From Epiperipatus broadwayi (lineage: Eukaryota; Onychophora; Udeonychophora; Euonychophora; Peripatidae), in contig JAQFVV010012395.1 of the NCBI GenBank assembly GCA_028023455.1, positions 4,092,001 through 4,156,000 of the forward strand: 64,000 bases of DNA, read 5' to 3'. Shown piece after piece: positions 38,437 through 48,179 of this stretch. Positions within the stretch are counted from its first letter, which is position 1. Each line of letters opens with the position of its first letter. The notes below the pieces were generated by a model. That model saw only the letters and a program-made list of their open reading frames with translations, had not been told where the DNA came from and made no database searches. A program made the position numbers and the translations under genes.

Positions 38437-38541
38437 TTTTTTTTTAAGTGTCATAGCATCGGCCGGATGCGAACCCGCAACCCAGGCAACTGCCTGCAAG
38501 TGCAAGGCCGTCGCGCTGACCTCTCAACCACCAATGCAAGA
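38437..38541 (-). mobile_element. Short tRNA-derived SINE, copy 4 (SINE1)
   Basis: In reverse complement: GCATTGGTGGTTGAGAGGTC, then CGGCCTTGCACTTGC, B box GCGGGTTCGCATCC, CCGATGCTATGACAC and an A run. The flanks TCATTTCATTC and TCATTTCATCC fit a target-site duplication. Confidence 0.8.
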
Positions 38542-39556
38542 CTTCATTTCATCCTTTGAAAAGAGTTATAATTTTGATTACAATCCAATGGTGTATAAGT
38601 ATTCACATATAAAGGTCTGTAGTTGTTGCAACTTCAGAAAGTTTGTAAAATGTCTATTATTCAAACTTGTCATAAACATTATATATATCAATTATAAAGT
38701 ATTAATAACATATAATGTTATGAATGTTATTATCATTATCAGAAAATTATTTTGTTCATATCCTCCCCTTTTGAACATCTTTGATATGACTAATTAAACT
38801 ATTCCTAGTAGATTTATTTTTCTTCTGAGTCATTTATTTTCTTTAACAAATATGTAGTCAGGAATGTTAGTTATAACGTGGTTTTATTTCCTGCCCCATC
38901 TTACACAATATTCATTTTGTATTGCTATTGCCTTAAGAATGTATCATCTATGAAACTTTCTTTTGAAATAAAATTGATGCAGTTTGTGTTTATAATGCAC
39001 ATATATATAGTTCACTAATATAAGTAACAAAGTCAGGAGTTAAAAGACTCTAGTTCAAAGCTTTTGTGATCAAACATCACATGACCTGAGCAACGAACCA
39101 TTCAATTTTTATTTTATTTTAATATAGTAAATTTAATTTCCATAAATAAATTAAAATAATTTAATTATAAATGCAAATTATTCATGTAAACATGATCAAA
39201 TGTGTGCAATAATTTTTAAAACTATATATAAAAAAATCTATTGTTTAAAAATTTTGAAAACTATTCAAAACTAAAATTCTATTTTAAAAAATTCCACATG
39301 AGTACTTCTTCAATTTTGTTTATATAAAAACATTTCCATATCTTTTTTTTTTATCTTCAGCAACCTACAAATGTTAAAAATAATATCTAGTTTAAACTTT
39401 TATATTGATCCACAGCCGCCTAACTCTCAATAACAAGCCATAAATTTTACCACAACTTCACATTTTAATTTTTCGTGCGTATTTATTGCACAGAATACAT
39501 TATCTCGAAATAGGACAGGGGGGAATATTTTACCAAAGTTTTATATATATGAATAA
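38542..39556. other. Unassigned AT-rich DNA
   Basis: No recognised gene; the 87-codon frame at 38534-38797 starts inside the SINE and lacks motifs. Confidence 0.4.
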
Positions 39557-39950
39557 TCACATGATCCACCACTCTCCACACTATCTCATAACACTGATAC
39601 ACTTGAACACATACATGGGTGTGACAAGAATCTCAGCATCAGGGGGGCCTTTGAGCATTCCATCATCAGATTTTCAATTGGATGGACGGTTGAAGAGTTG
39701 TAGTGTGGAGTAGATTGAAGCCTGTCCATTAAAGTATGAGGTTTGGCTATCTTAATATATATCTGAGCACTTATAGTATATATGTGTAGAGATGGTTATC
39801 TGGACCAACTAATGATTGCTGTTTTAGCATGAAATACGAATATTGCTGATTATTTATCTTTTCAACATATGTGTTCAAGTGTATCAGTGTTATGAGATAG
39901 TGTGGAGAGTGGTGGGTCATGTGAAAGTCTGTGCTCATATACCCTATATA
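39557..39950 (-). mobile_element. Fold-back element A5 (nearly complete)
   Basis: The arms CACATGATCCACCACTCTCC at the left and its close reverse complement at about 39900-39925 at the right pair over about 60 bp. The left arm is shorter than the right. The middle (39620-39760) is the reverse complement of the A4/A6 middle, including CCATCATCAGATTTTCAATT. The orientation given follows A6. Confidence 0.75.
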
Positions 39951-40704
39951 TTACATATATAGACACAGGTATATAATAAGCCTGTGTGTTTCAGTTATAA
40001 TATATGAATAATGTAAACTTTTAAATATATATTGTTTAGATTACTAGTAAACACTCCTATATGGAATAAATATTTTTTCTGATAGCAGTCGTTTTAAATA
40101 AATATTTTATCCTAGTATACTTCAATTGTTACTTCTCACAAGTTCATAAGAAGTTCAAATATCGGAAGTAAGCGCTGGAGCCGCAACTCATAGACTTTGA
40201 TTTCCGGAGTTCATCATTACTTTAAATTACAATAGACATTAATAAAATTATAATACCTCAAATAAAAACGTAATATTCTTATCATTTTTTTTTTGTTATT
40301 GAGCTTATCATTAACTAGATAACTAAATTACCTTCATTACAATATTGTTTATTTAATTTTTTTGTTTGCTTGTTTTGGAAAGTTTGAATGCTTTTGCTAC
40401 ATAAAAGTCATTAATATCTATGATAATTCAATTAAGGTCTCGCAATAAATATCGGGTAGTTAATATCTGTATTTCAATAGAAAACATCTTTTCAACGAGA
40501 ATAATTCAATAGTAGAAGAGTAATAATGCATATGTGTGTATGCACACACACACACTATTTGTTATGAAGAAGGATATGTTGGACTATTTCCATCATCTAC
40601 CATTAAATGTTGAATGTCTAAAAAAATTTAAAATTTATTTAAACTTTTACAAATACAAACAATTATTAGTAATAACAGACAAAGACTGTGTTTATATGTT
40701 ATTT
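39951..40704. other. Unassigned AT-rich DNA
   Basis: No recognised gene. A short (CA)n run lies at about 40541-40554. Confidence 0.4.
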
Positions 40705-41200
40705 ATATTTGAAAAAAAGCTTTATTAATGACAAAATATGTACAAATATTAACATATTTACAGTAGAATAAATTTATATTAGGTAGGCAAAAGTATGATG
40801 AAACTGCAATCATAATGGCATTGGTAACACAATAAGTAATTTAACTCCAATGAAGTGTGATTCAAAATTGAAATGTGATTCCAAAATTACGTAATCGTGA
40901 TAATTTCAAAAACTTTTTCTCAGAAAATGTAATTCAAAAAATAAATATATACAAAACACCTAGAGAAAACCTTTATTAATAATAATAGCATGGTATGCTT
41001 TTGACTACTGAGTAATCACAAACATAGCACTGATTGTAATAGGGGCTTTATAAGAACCTAACCAAAATAGAGAACTCAGACATAACCTTTGTAAGGATGG
41101 CTTACAATCCGAGTCAAACCAACCCTTATGTATCCACAACATCAAACTAAACCCATGAAAAACATAAACTGGGATAATAGGTTTAAATATGTTTTATCAA
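40705..41200 (-). repeat. Dispersed repeat E, copy 1
   Basis: The reverse complement of about 40905-41105 aligns with 47440-47640: CTATTTTGGTTAGG, AAGCCCCTATTA, ACTCAGTAGTCAAAAGCAT, CCATGCTATTATTATTAA, TAAAG(G/C)TTTTCTCTAG and ATATTTATTTTTTGAAT in the same order. A further TTAATAAAGCTTTTTTTC-like end is present at about 40717-40740. Probably the 3' part of an old element; no coding motif. Confidence 0.55.
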
Positions 41201-41317
41201 TTTTTTTATACAAGCAGACATATGCACACTCGAAGTTTATTTTAATAAGTACCAAATCCAGATAGTATTAAAATGAAGTAAAAATAATGGAAAATAAAAG
41301 CCTAATTATAGAAACCT

Positions 41318-41318
<1 letters not shown>

Positions 41319-41361
<43 letters not shown>
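41319..41361. repeat. (AT)n(GT)n compound microsatellite at the PLE edge
   Basis: About 16 bp of AT repeats and about 25 bp of GT repeats abutting the outer end of the left inverted arm of the Penelope-like element. Confidence 0.9.
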
Positions 41362-41362
<1 letters not shown>

Positions 41363-41626
41363 AATTATATAACTCAATATTTGTAAATACAGTAACTAAA
41401 TAATTAAAAAATATTTTATCCACTTAGGAGAACTTTCAATTATCCCAGTAATCTGTGTCAACAAAAGCTTTGAAATGCTAACTTTCCCACAATTCCGTGA
41501 TCTTAACGTTTGCTGCTTGCCTGTTAATTAAATCATGTTTATATTTGTATATTAGCATAGCTTCCTTTATTTTTCTTTTATTGTTATTTTTTTCAATTTG
41601 CAATATTTTTACACTGTTAAAATTGA
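41361..41626 (-). repeat. PLE left inverted arm
   Basis: The reverse complement of the PLE 3' end, from CAATTTTAACAGTG through the stop codon region to GAGTTATATAATTAC. Only about a dozen differences over 266 positions were noted by eye. It contains an antisense copy of the last 46 or so codons of the endonuclease ORF. Confidence 0.9.
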
Positions 41627-41788
41627 TTATATGAAAATGATTGTATTCTTTCCACGTGCAAACGTTTAATATTTGATAAAAGGCAATATTTAAAAAGTTT
41701 AAATTATTTAATTGACTTAAATAACCAAGATAATTGGTTTAATTTTAAAAGTAACTGTCAAATGTTATTTAATTGATATTATGAAAAA

Positions 41789-42386
41789 ATGTGTATGAAA
41801 TTTGATAAAAAAATTAACTTTTTGTACTATAAGAGTCTTAAAAGTCAATCTCAAGATAATTATGTTAATTTATCGAATATGGATCTTGATTTTCAACAAA
41901 AACATATATTAAATCTTTGTGCAAAATATGTTGGCGGTCAGTGGGAAGACAGTGATCTAGAATTGAAATCTTCAGTTGAAAATTCGTTAAGTAGAATTAA
42001 ATCTGACTTAAAAGTTTGTAATGATTTAGTAAAAAAAAGTAAAAGAAAAAAAGTTTAATTATAAAATGGATTACGATTGGAACGTACAAATATCTAAATT
42101 TAAAAAATTTACATCTGCGAATAATTTAATTTGTATAAAAGAGGACAAAGACCTCAGAATGTGTTTGTTATCAAAATCTGATTATGAAGACAAAGCAATT
42201 ACTCAAATGAAGAATCTTAACTTTATGAAAGTTGATAAAGTAAACATAGAAAATTTACATATTCATTTTATTAATAACATTTTTAAAAAAGCCAAAAATA
42301 AAGCGATTGATAATAGTACTTATTATAAAATTTACCCTTCTGCTGCAATATGTCCTAAGATTTTTTTCAAATATAAAATTGCATAA
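41789..42386 (+). pseudogene. PLE N-terminal region
   Basis: Two consecutive open frames of 89 codons (41789-42058) and 106 codons (42066-42386), 7 bp apart. The first is charged and ends in KKSKRKK. The second holds ICIKEDKDLRMCLLSKSDYE, matching the PLE region before the RT fingers where a DKGG..VV-like segment is usual, and ends at CPKIFFKYKI, where a frameshift near 42383 cuts the K(I/L)HK motif. In the intact family these would be one continuous ORF. Function of the extreme N terminus is not known. Confidence 0.7.
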
Positions 42387-42406
42387 AGAAAACAAACCAG
42401 TGTTTA

Positions 42407-43219
42407 ATGATTGATTTTGGAGGGGCGTTTTATTATGAAACTTGTTGTTTAATTGAGAAAATGCTACAAGAAATTCTTGGTTTTGGTAAATATACATTAT
42501 GTTCTTCATTTGATTTTGTTAATAAAATCCATAACATTAAGATTGATGTTAATGATGTTATTTGTACTCTAGATGTTAGTGAAATGTATGGATCAATTGA
42601 TCGATTGGCATCTATCAAAATTATTTCTAATGCATTAAGTTTAAAAAATGTTAACGTGAAAATAATAAAGTTTATAATTGAAACATTATATTTTTTTTAT
42701 AAAAATATTTATGCAGTTTTTAATAATGATTTTTATAAAATGTGTAACGGATGGCCCATGGGATTACCTACTGTTGCTCAAATATGTAATTTTATAATTT
42801 CTACATATGAAGAAAATATTTTGAAAAAGGAATATTATCAAAAACATATTACTGCATATTATCGATATGTTGATGATGTTTTTGTATGTGGTAAACCAAA
42901 TACAATTAATGAGTTGTTTGAGGAATTAAATTGTTTGAAAGGCCTAAGATGGATAAAAACAGATGAAGATTTAATGTGCATTCAGTTTCTTGATCTTAAA
43001 ATAACTAGAAATCACTGCATGCTGGATTACTGTATGACCATTAAACCAATAGTAAAAAGAGGTTATATTCCATATAAATCAAAAGTGCCAATGTCACACA
43101 AAATGGCAGGTTTGAAGTCCTTCTTATTTAGAAATAGTAGTCTTTGCAAATATTCATCAGATAAATGTAAAAATATTGAAATATATTCGAATGAATTGTT
43201 AAATGTTGGCTACAGTTAG
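42407..43219 (+). pseudogene. PLE reverse transcriptase domain
   Basis: A 270-residue open frame with the PLE polymerase motifs: LDVSEMYGSID (residues 55-65, motif A Asp present), GWPMGLPTVAQ (115-125, the PLE version of motif B), YRYVDDVF (152-159, catalytic Asp-Asp intact) and FLDLKI (194-199). These match Penelope-type RT rather than LINE RT. Catalytic residues survive, but frameshifts on both sides (about 42383-42410 and about 43215) separate it from its N terminus and endonuclease. The methionine at the start is internal to the original protein. Confidence 0.88.
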
Positions 43220-43788
43220 TTATTAGAGATTTTAATACAAAATATAAAAATTTTAATAATAATATTGATTCTCCTGTTAATAAAAAAATATGGATATCAA
43301 TCCCATATATTTCAAATTATCAAGTAAAGTTTATAAGGAAAATTTATAAAGATATATGTGACATTGCATATTACACACCTCGTACATTAAACAAATGAAT
43401 AAATAACTCCAAAGATAAAACCTCATTTATAAATAAAAATTGTGTCATTTATAAATGGATATGTAGGTGTGGCAATAGATATATAGGTGAATCTAAATGT
43501 ATGTTGGAAAAAAGAACTAAAGAACACTTGCTATTATTAAAATGTGTTCAGAAATCAAAACAAAATTGCATAGTAGATAATAATATTTCAGCATCTGTTT
43601 TTTACGACCATAATAAATCATGTATTTATGGTTTTGACTTCAATTTTAACAGTGTAAAAATATTGCAAATTGAAAAAAATAACAATAAAAGAAAAATAAA
43701 GGAAGCTATGCTAATATACAAATATAAACATGATTTAATTAACAGGCAAGCAGCAAACGTTAAGATCACGGAATTGTGGGAAAGTTAG
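43220..43788 (+). pseudogene. PLE linker and GIY-YIG endonuclease domain
   Basis: After the frameshift the ORF resumes with IPYISNYQVKFIRKIYKD, the usual PLE linker, then a TGA stop at about 43396. CVIYKWICRCGNRYIGE follows (the GIY...YIG pair written here as VIY...YIG, preceded by a C-R-C knuckle), then KCMLEKRTKEH, which holds the conserved Arg and the KEH segment. The open frame 43501-43788 ends with KITELWES. A CxC motif before YIG is a known feature of some PLE groups. Single-strand cleavage for target priming is the family role; this copy is broken. Confidence 0.85.
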
Positions 43789-43905
43789 CATTTCAAAGCT
43801 TTAGTTGACTCAGATTATTGGGATAATCGAAAGCGCTCCTAAGTAGATAAAATATTTTTTAATTATTTAGTTACTGTATTTATAAATATTGAGTTATATA
43901 ATTAC
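43640..43905 (+). repeat. PLE right arm
   Basis: Contains the last codons of the GIY-YIG ORF, the stop codon (43786-43788) and about 117 bp of 3' UTR with ATCGAAAGCGCTCCTAAGT. Mirrored by the left arm. Confidence 0.9.
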
Positions 43906-43949
43906 GTATATTGCTTTAAAAATACAGACATCGAATCATAATATTATAT

Positions 43950-43975
43950 ATATATATATATACACACACACTAAT
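43950..43975. repeat. (AT)n(AC)n compound microsatellite
   Basis: A TA run followed by ACACACAC, the mirror image of the array at the left edge of the PLE, 45 bp beyond the right arm. Confidence 0.75.
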
Positions 43976-44560
43976 AATAACTTTAATAACTTATTTGTTA
44001 GTGTGTAAACATCACAATGTAAGACAATAACTTAGTAAACATGGTGATGACCTGATGTCAAATCAATGCCTAAGCAACCAAGTGTTAGAAAATGAGAATA
44101 GAATTTTACTACATAATTTTACTACATAATCTTATTATGTAATTTCAATAACAACCATTAATTCATGCAACAATAGGCATATACAGTGGTGGAAAAGAAA
44201 ATTGAAATGTGAGTTTGTTAAACAATGGAAACATGGCCCAGTATAAAAACAACCACAGTTCATTTCCATTCTCTTGCTTATTTTATCAGAGGATATAATA
44301 ACTGCAGACTATCTCAAAATCGAATGTTAGAATGAAGGATAACATAGATGACATGTCTGAAAATACCATATCATTCATATAAAATTTTATAGTGCTAAAA
44401 GTTGAAAGAAATTGTAGTCAACATTTAAAATGCAAAAGTTGATGAATTTTAGCAGCATAACTAAAGAATTGAAATAATTTTACATTTATAATCAAAGACA
44501 AAAGATTGCACTATCAATTGAACAAGAAGAAAAGGGAATATTATATTGCCAGCATATATA
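43976..44560. other. Unassigned DNA with a possible DNA-transposon end
   Basis: TACAGTGGTGGAAAAG at about 44184-44199 resembles the outer end of some Tc1/mariner elements, but no partner end or transposase is found. Otherwise nothing recognisable. Confidence 0.3.
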
Positions 44561-45761
44561 CACCTGGGTTTTGTTTTACACGATAGATAGGTTCCTCAGA
44601 AAACATGCGCATATGAAATCGTGCAAAAATAGACGTAACTTACATTGAAAAAGGGGGGATGCGGTCTGTAATTCTTCAAAATTCGTGTAAAAGCAAAGCA
44701 CCAACGTAAAATTACTTTAAAATTCGCGCAAAAAAAAAAATAAGGAAATAAAATATGACTAATAAAAAATTTCAAATTTGAAATAAAATTGATACAAGAC
44801 AAACTTTTTTTAACTATAAGATTTAATTTTATTCAAAATAATATATTTTTATGCATAATTTACAGTACAGTAATTTATATTTTTTTATACATGTTTTAAT
44901 TATTATCGCTATTTGCCCAAAAACACATTCGTTTGCAAACTAGTAAAAAATCAGATCCTCATGTGATGTGATGTATTTGGCTTCTCCTTAAACGAAGTCA
45001 AGAATATCTCAGCAATTATTCTCACAAGAGGAAATACAACTAGCGCCAAGTTCACTCTCATGTTGTGTTAATAGTTTTCTGTTGACGATGATGATGATTT
45101 TATTAATTGTTTATGAACTTAGACTTATGATAATAAAATGATATTTATTCACCACTGCTGGGAAAAATTTAATTAAAATTAACAACTAAAAATTAAATTC
45201 TTATTTTTGCCTTTAATTTTCAATTCCGTTTAAAAATCAAATTTCGTTTTACATCGCATTAATTTCAAGTCGCCCGTAAGTAATTTTTAAATTGTTAATT
45301 ACAATTAAAAATCAGATTTTAATTGTTAATTGGGCCCACTGCTATTACTGACCTTTTAAAAATAAACTTGTGGACACTAAATGATTAATAATTGATTACG
45401 TTCTTTTTTAAAAAGCAAAAACAGAATGTGATTTAAAATGCAAAATTAACACGCACAATGTTTGAACAAATTTACATTATAATCTTGTAAATTTTAATGT
45501 GTGTATACATAAAATGTGGAAATCATGATTTTAATTTCATTATTGCATAAAATCTTACTATTATAAAGCACTGAAAATATTGAAACTACTAAGATGAAAG
45601 TAGAATTCCAATAATGTGCTATTACTTTCAATATAATGTAAGTGCACAAAATTTATTATTTAAAGTAATAGCGCATTATCGGAGGTCGACTTCCAGTAAA
45701 ACATGAATCGCGTAACTTCAAAATCGTGTTAAATAAGTCCATGTAAAAAGAGACCCAGGTG
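44561..45761. mobile_element. Element H: terminal inverted repeats with repeated subterminal motif
   Basis: The ends are CACCTGGGTT...TTTACACGA and, inverted, TCGTG...AAAAAGAGACCCAGGTG. Near both ends a TCGTGTAAAA-like or TCGCGTAA-like motif recurs (about 44580, 44618, 44682, 44732 at the left; about 45706 and 45724 at the right). The AT-rich interior has no coding frame and holds a solo LINE-G 3' end. It is a non-autonomous DNA element; the superfamily is unclear because flanking TA/GT repeats hide the target duplication. Confidence 0.6.
44959..45027 (-). mobile_element. LINE-G 3' end, very short copy
   Basis: Reverse complement of the LINE-G 3' UTR end: TCTTGACTTCGTTTAAGGAG, then GCCAAATACATCACATCACAT. 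About 70 bp only, inserted within element H. Confidence 0.85.
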
Positions 45762-47435
45762 TGTGTATATATATATAAGCAATAGAGTAAAATTTTTCTG
45801 TGCATGAATTTATTAAAAACCAAATAATGAGCTGAAGAAATTTAAACTTTTATAAATTATTAAACAATGTATAGGCTAGATAAATATGCCATAGAACAGG
45901 GGTGCTGTCTTAATTGCCATAAAGTGTGATGACTTAATTCAGTTATTAAATAATGCCTAAAAAATGCCAAATGACTCATCTGAAATGTCTGTGTGGATCT
46001 AGGAAGAAAGTGAAGTCCAAAATGAAAACAAACTCATTTAAGTGTGTTGCCAGAAAATCTGAATGAGTAATGGAGGCTTTATTAGATCAGAATGATGAGG
46101 AGATAAATAGACTGTATCCATGAGAGACATTAATGTTAAAATCATTGACTCTAATCGTGAAGATTTGAAAAAAATGAAAATTATTGCCTTATTTTTTTTT
46201 TGCTTTGTACATTTGTGAAATTCTATCTTTATTTTTCTCTCACACTTTGAAGTTTCAGTGTGTTTGCAGTCAGAACAATCCATTGCAATAAGAAGTAATG
46301 TAGAGCGGGGATGAAGGTTTAATAAGCTAAAAAAAAATTTTGTAAATAAACTCTGTAATAATGTAACATTTGATCATCATCATTACATAATATGGAATGA
46401 GGTAAGAATTTTTGTTCCATATTAATTACATGAACTAGTACTGGACAAAGTTTGTGTTATTTGTTTATGTTTAATTAATAATCATTATACATTATTATTC
46501 AGTATGAATGACTAATACTGGCTAAAATGTTCTTTTCTATCAACTTTAGTAAAAATTTATACATAGATAGGGGGTCCTCAAAGAAGATGGAACATCTACT
46601 GCTGAAACTGGATAATGGAGCCTTTGTAAATACAGTGAAATAATCTTGTAAATAGTCAGCTTCACAATCATTATTACAATGAATTAATAATTTTTTTGCT
46701 AATCTTATCAGTTTCATAAATAAGGAGTGTCTATTGATGGGTATGGGTTGAAGTAATCAATAATTTTAATCTTGATATGGTAGAAATGCATATTGGGCAA
46801 ATATAACTACATCCTTTGTTCTATTAAAAGAATTTTGGATTTTTATCTGTTATAAATAAAAGTTGTTAATGTGTTTTAAATCAAATTGGTCTTTAGTTTT
46901 ATTAAATCTCTCATACACTCGCTATCAATTTAATAGACTATATATGTATATGCACACAAGCATATTATTATACATTAACACAGAAATATGATTGGTTGGT
47001 CTTAAGTAAATAAAAACCTATATAGAGGTGCATTAGTCGTTACACAAAGTAAATTCACCCCTGAAGAGAGCTGAAGACAACATTCTCCCAGGTTTGAATA
47101 GCAAGGCATGATGGAATCCAAAAGAGGGTTGAGCCTATGGATGAACTAGCCTAAATTACTAGATTTAATAAACTTAGAGCTATCCCATTGAGGCAGATAT
47201 AGTCATTGGTTAGTTGCTTCATTGCATCATTCACAGCATCTTATCTGATGTGTTCCCCCTCTTCTGGTGGAAAACCTAGTTATCGTTACATTTTGAATCT
47301 GCGTCAACATCATCTGTTCTGAATGTAATAATGCCAAATGTAAAGTGATGGAGGCTTGGCATATCTCCAAGGATAGATATGCTATCAATAAAAAAGAATC
47401 CATTGTCCTCCTTTCAAAAAAATGGCTCACCTGAA
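45762..47435. other. Unassigned DNA, possible LINE relic at 45990-46180
   Basis: The plus strand near 46070-46125 reads EALLDQNDEEINRLYP, reminiscent of a W(F/L)D.N..EI..LL segment in the linker of some LINEs, but isolated and not decisive. Frames of 81 and 72 codons on the minus strand (46038-46283, 46499-46717) show no recognisable domain. Confidence 0.3.
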
Positions 47436-47645
47436 CGAGCTTATTTACAATTCTTATGCAAATTTTCTATTTTGGTTAAGCTCTTGTAAACATTACAAGC
47501 CCCTCTTAAAATTAATGCTTCATTTACAACTTCTCAGTAGTCAAAAGCATGCTGAACAGACCATGCTATTATTATTAAATAAAGCTTTTCTCTAGATACT
47601 TTGTACATATTTATTTTTTGAATAATCATGATAACTAAACTGAAA
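47436..47645 (+). repeat. Dispersed repeat E, copy 2
   Basis: Aligns with the reverse complement of 40905-41105, for example TTCTCAGTAGTCAAAAGCAT and CCATGCTATTATTATTAAA. The upstream 200 bp may belong to the same element. Confidence 0.55.
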
Positions 47646-48179
47646 AAGAGTCTAGATATTTATTTTAAAAAGTTAAATGCAATGGAAATAGAGATTTAAG
47701 CTAGGAAAGAACACAATTGAGATAGATGATTAATTACCAAGTTTTGGTCACGATATTTCTGGGTAAAAATTTAAGAAAGTAAAGGTATATGTTAAATTTC
47801 TTTGTTTTTTTATTAGTACATTATATTTTTTATTGTCAAATACTATGGACAGTTTGTGAGCCACATATTTTTTAGTGTATGAAAGATGCATCAAAAATCT
47901 GGAAGATATATATATTATAATTGATTGAGATTAATTGTGTGCTTATATGAGAAATATGGGCAAGTTTGAAAACGCACAGCATTTCTTCTTGATATTTATT
48001 GCACAAAACACATGTAAATTCAAAATTTAGCTTAAATCAGTCATTAATAAATATTTTGGTTGGAATTATAATATACAAAATTAACAAAGCGTATGCCACA
48101 CTTGAATGAGAAGCTATAAATAAATTAAAGAGAAATTTCAACCATGATTAAGGAATGCAAAGGTTTTGAAACTTGGTTC
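47646..48179. other. Unassigned AT-rich DNA
   Basis: No recognised gene or repeat. Confidence 0.4.

Larger units (their letters stand above)
41361..43905 (+). mobile_element. Penelope-like retroelement with inverted terminal arms
   Basis: A 2.5-kb element with, in order, a 266-bp inverted left arm, an N-terminal coding part, a PLE-type reverse transcriptase, a GIY-YIG endonuclease and a right arm that includes the last codons of the ORF. The left arm (41361-41626) is the near-identical reverse complement of the right arm (43640-43905). Inverted or partial extra copies at the ends are a known habit of Penelope elements. Several frameshifts and a stop interrupt the ORF. PLE reverse transcriptases are related to telomerase and act with the GIY-YIG nuclease for target priming (established knowledge). 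Confidence 0.9.

Noticed and set aside
43786-43905. Hammerhead ribozyme in the PLE arms
   Set aside because: Such ribozymes are known in PLEs, and ATCGAAAGC is present, but I found no CTGATGA core in the correct arrangement.
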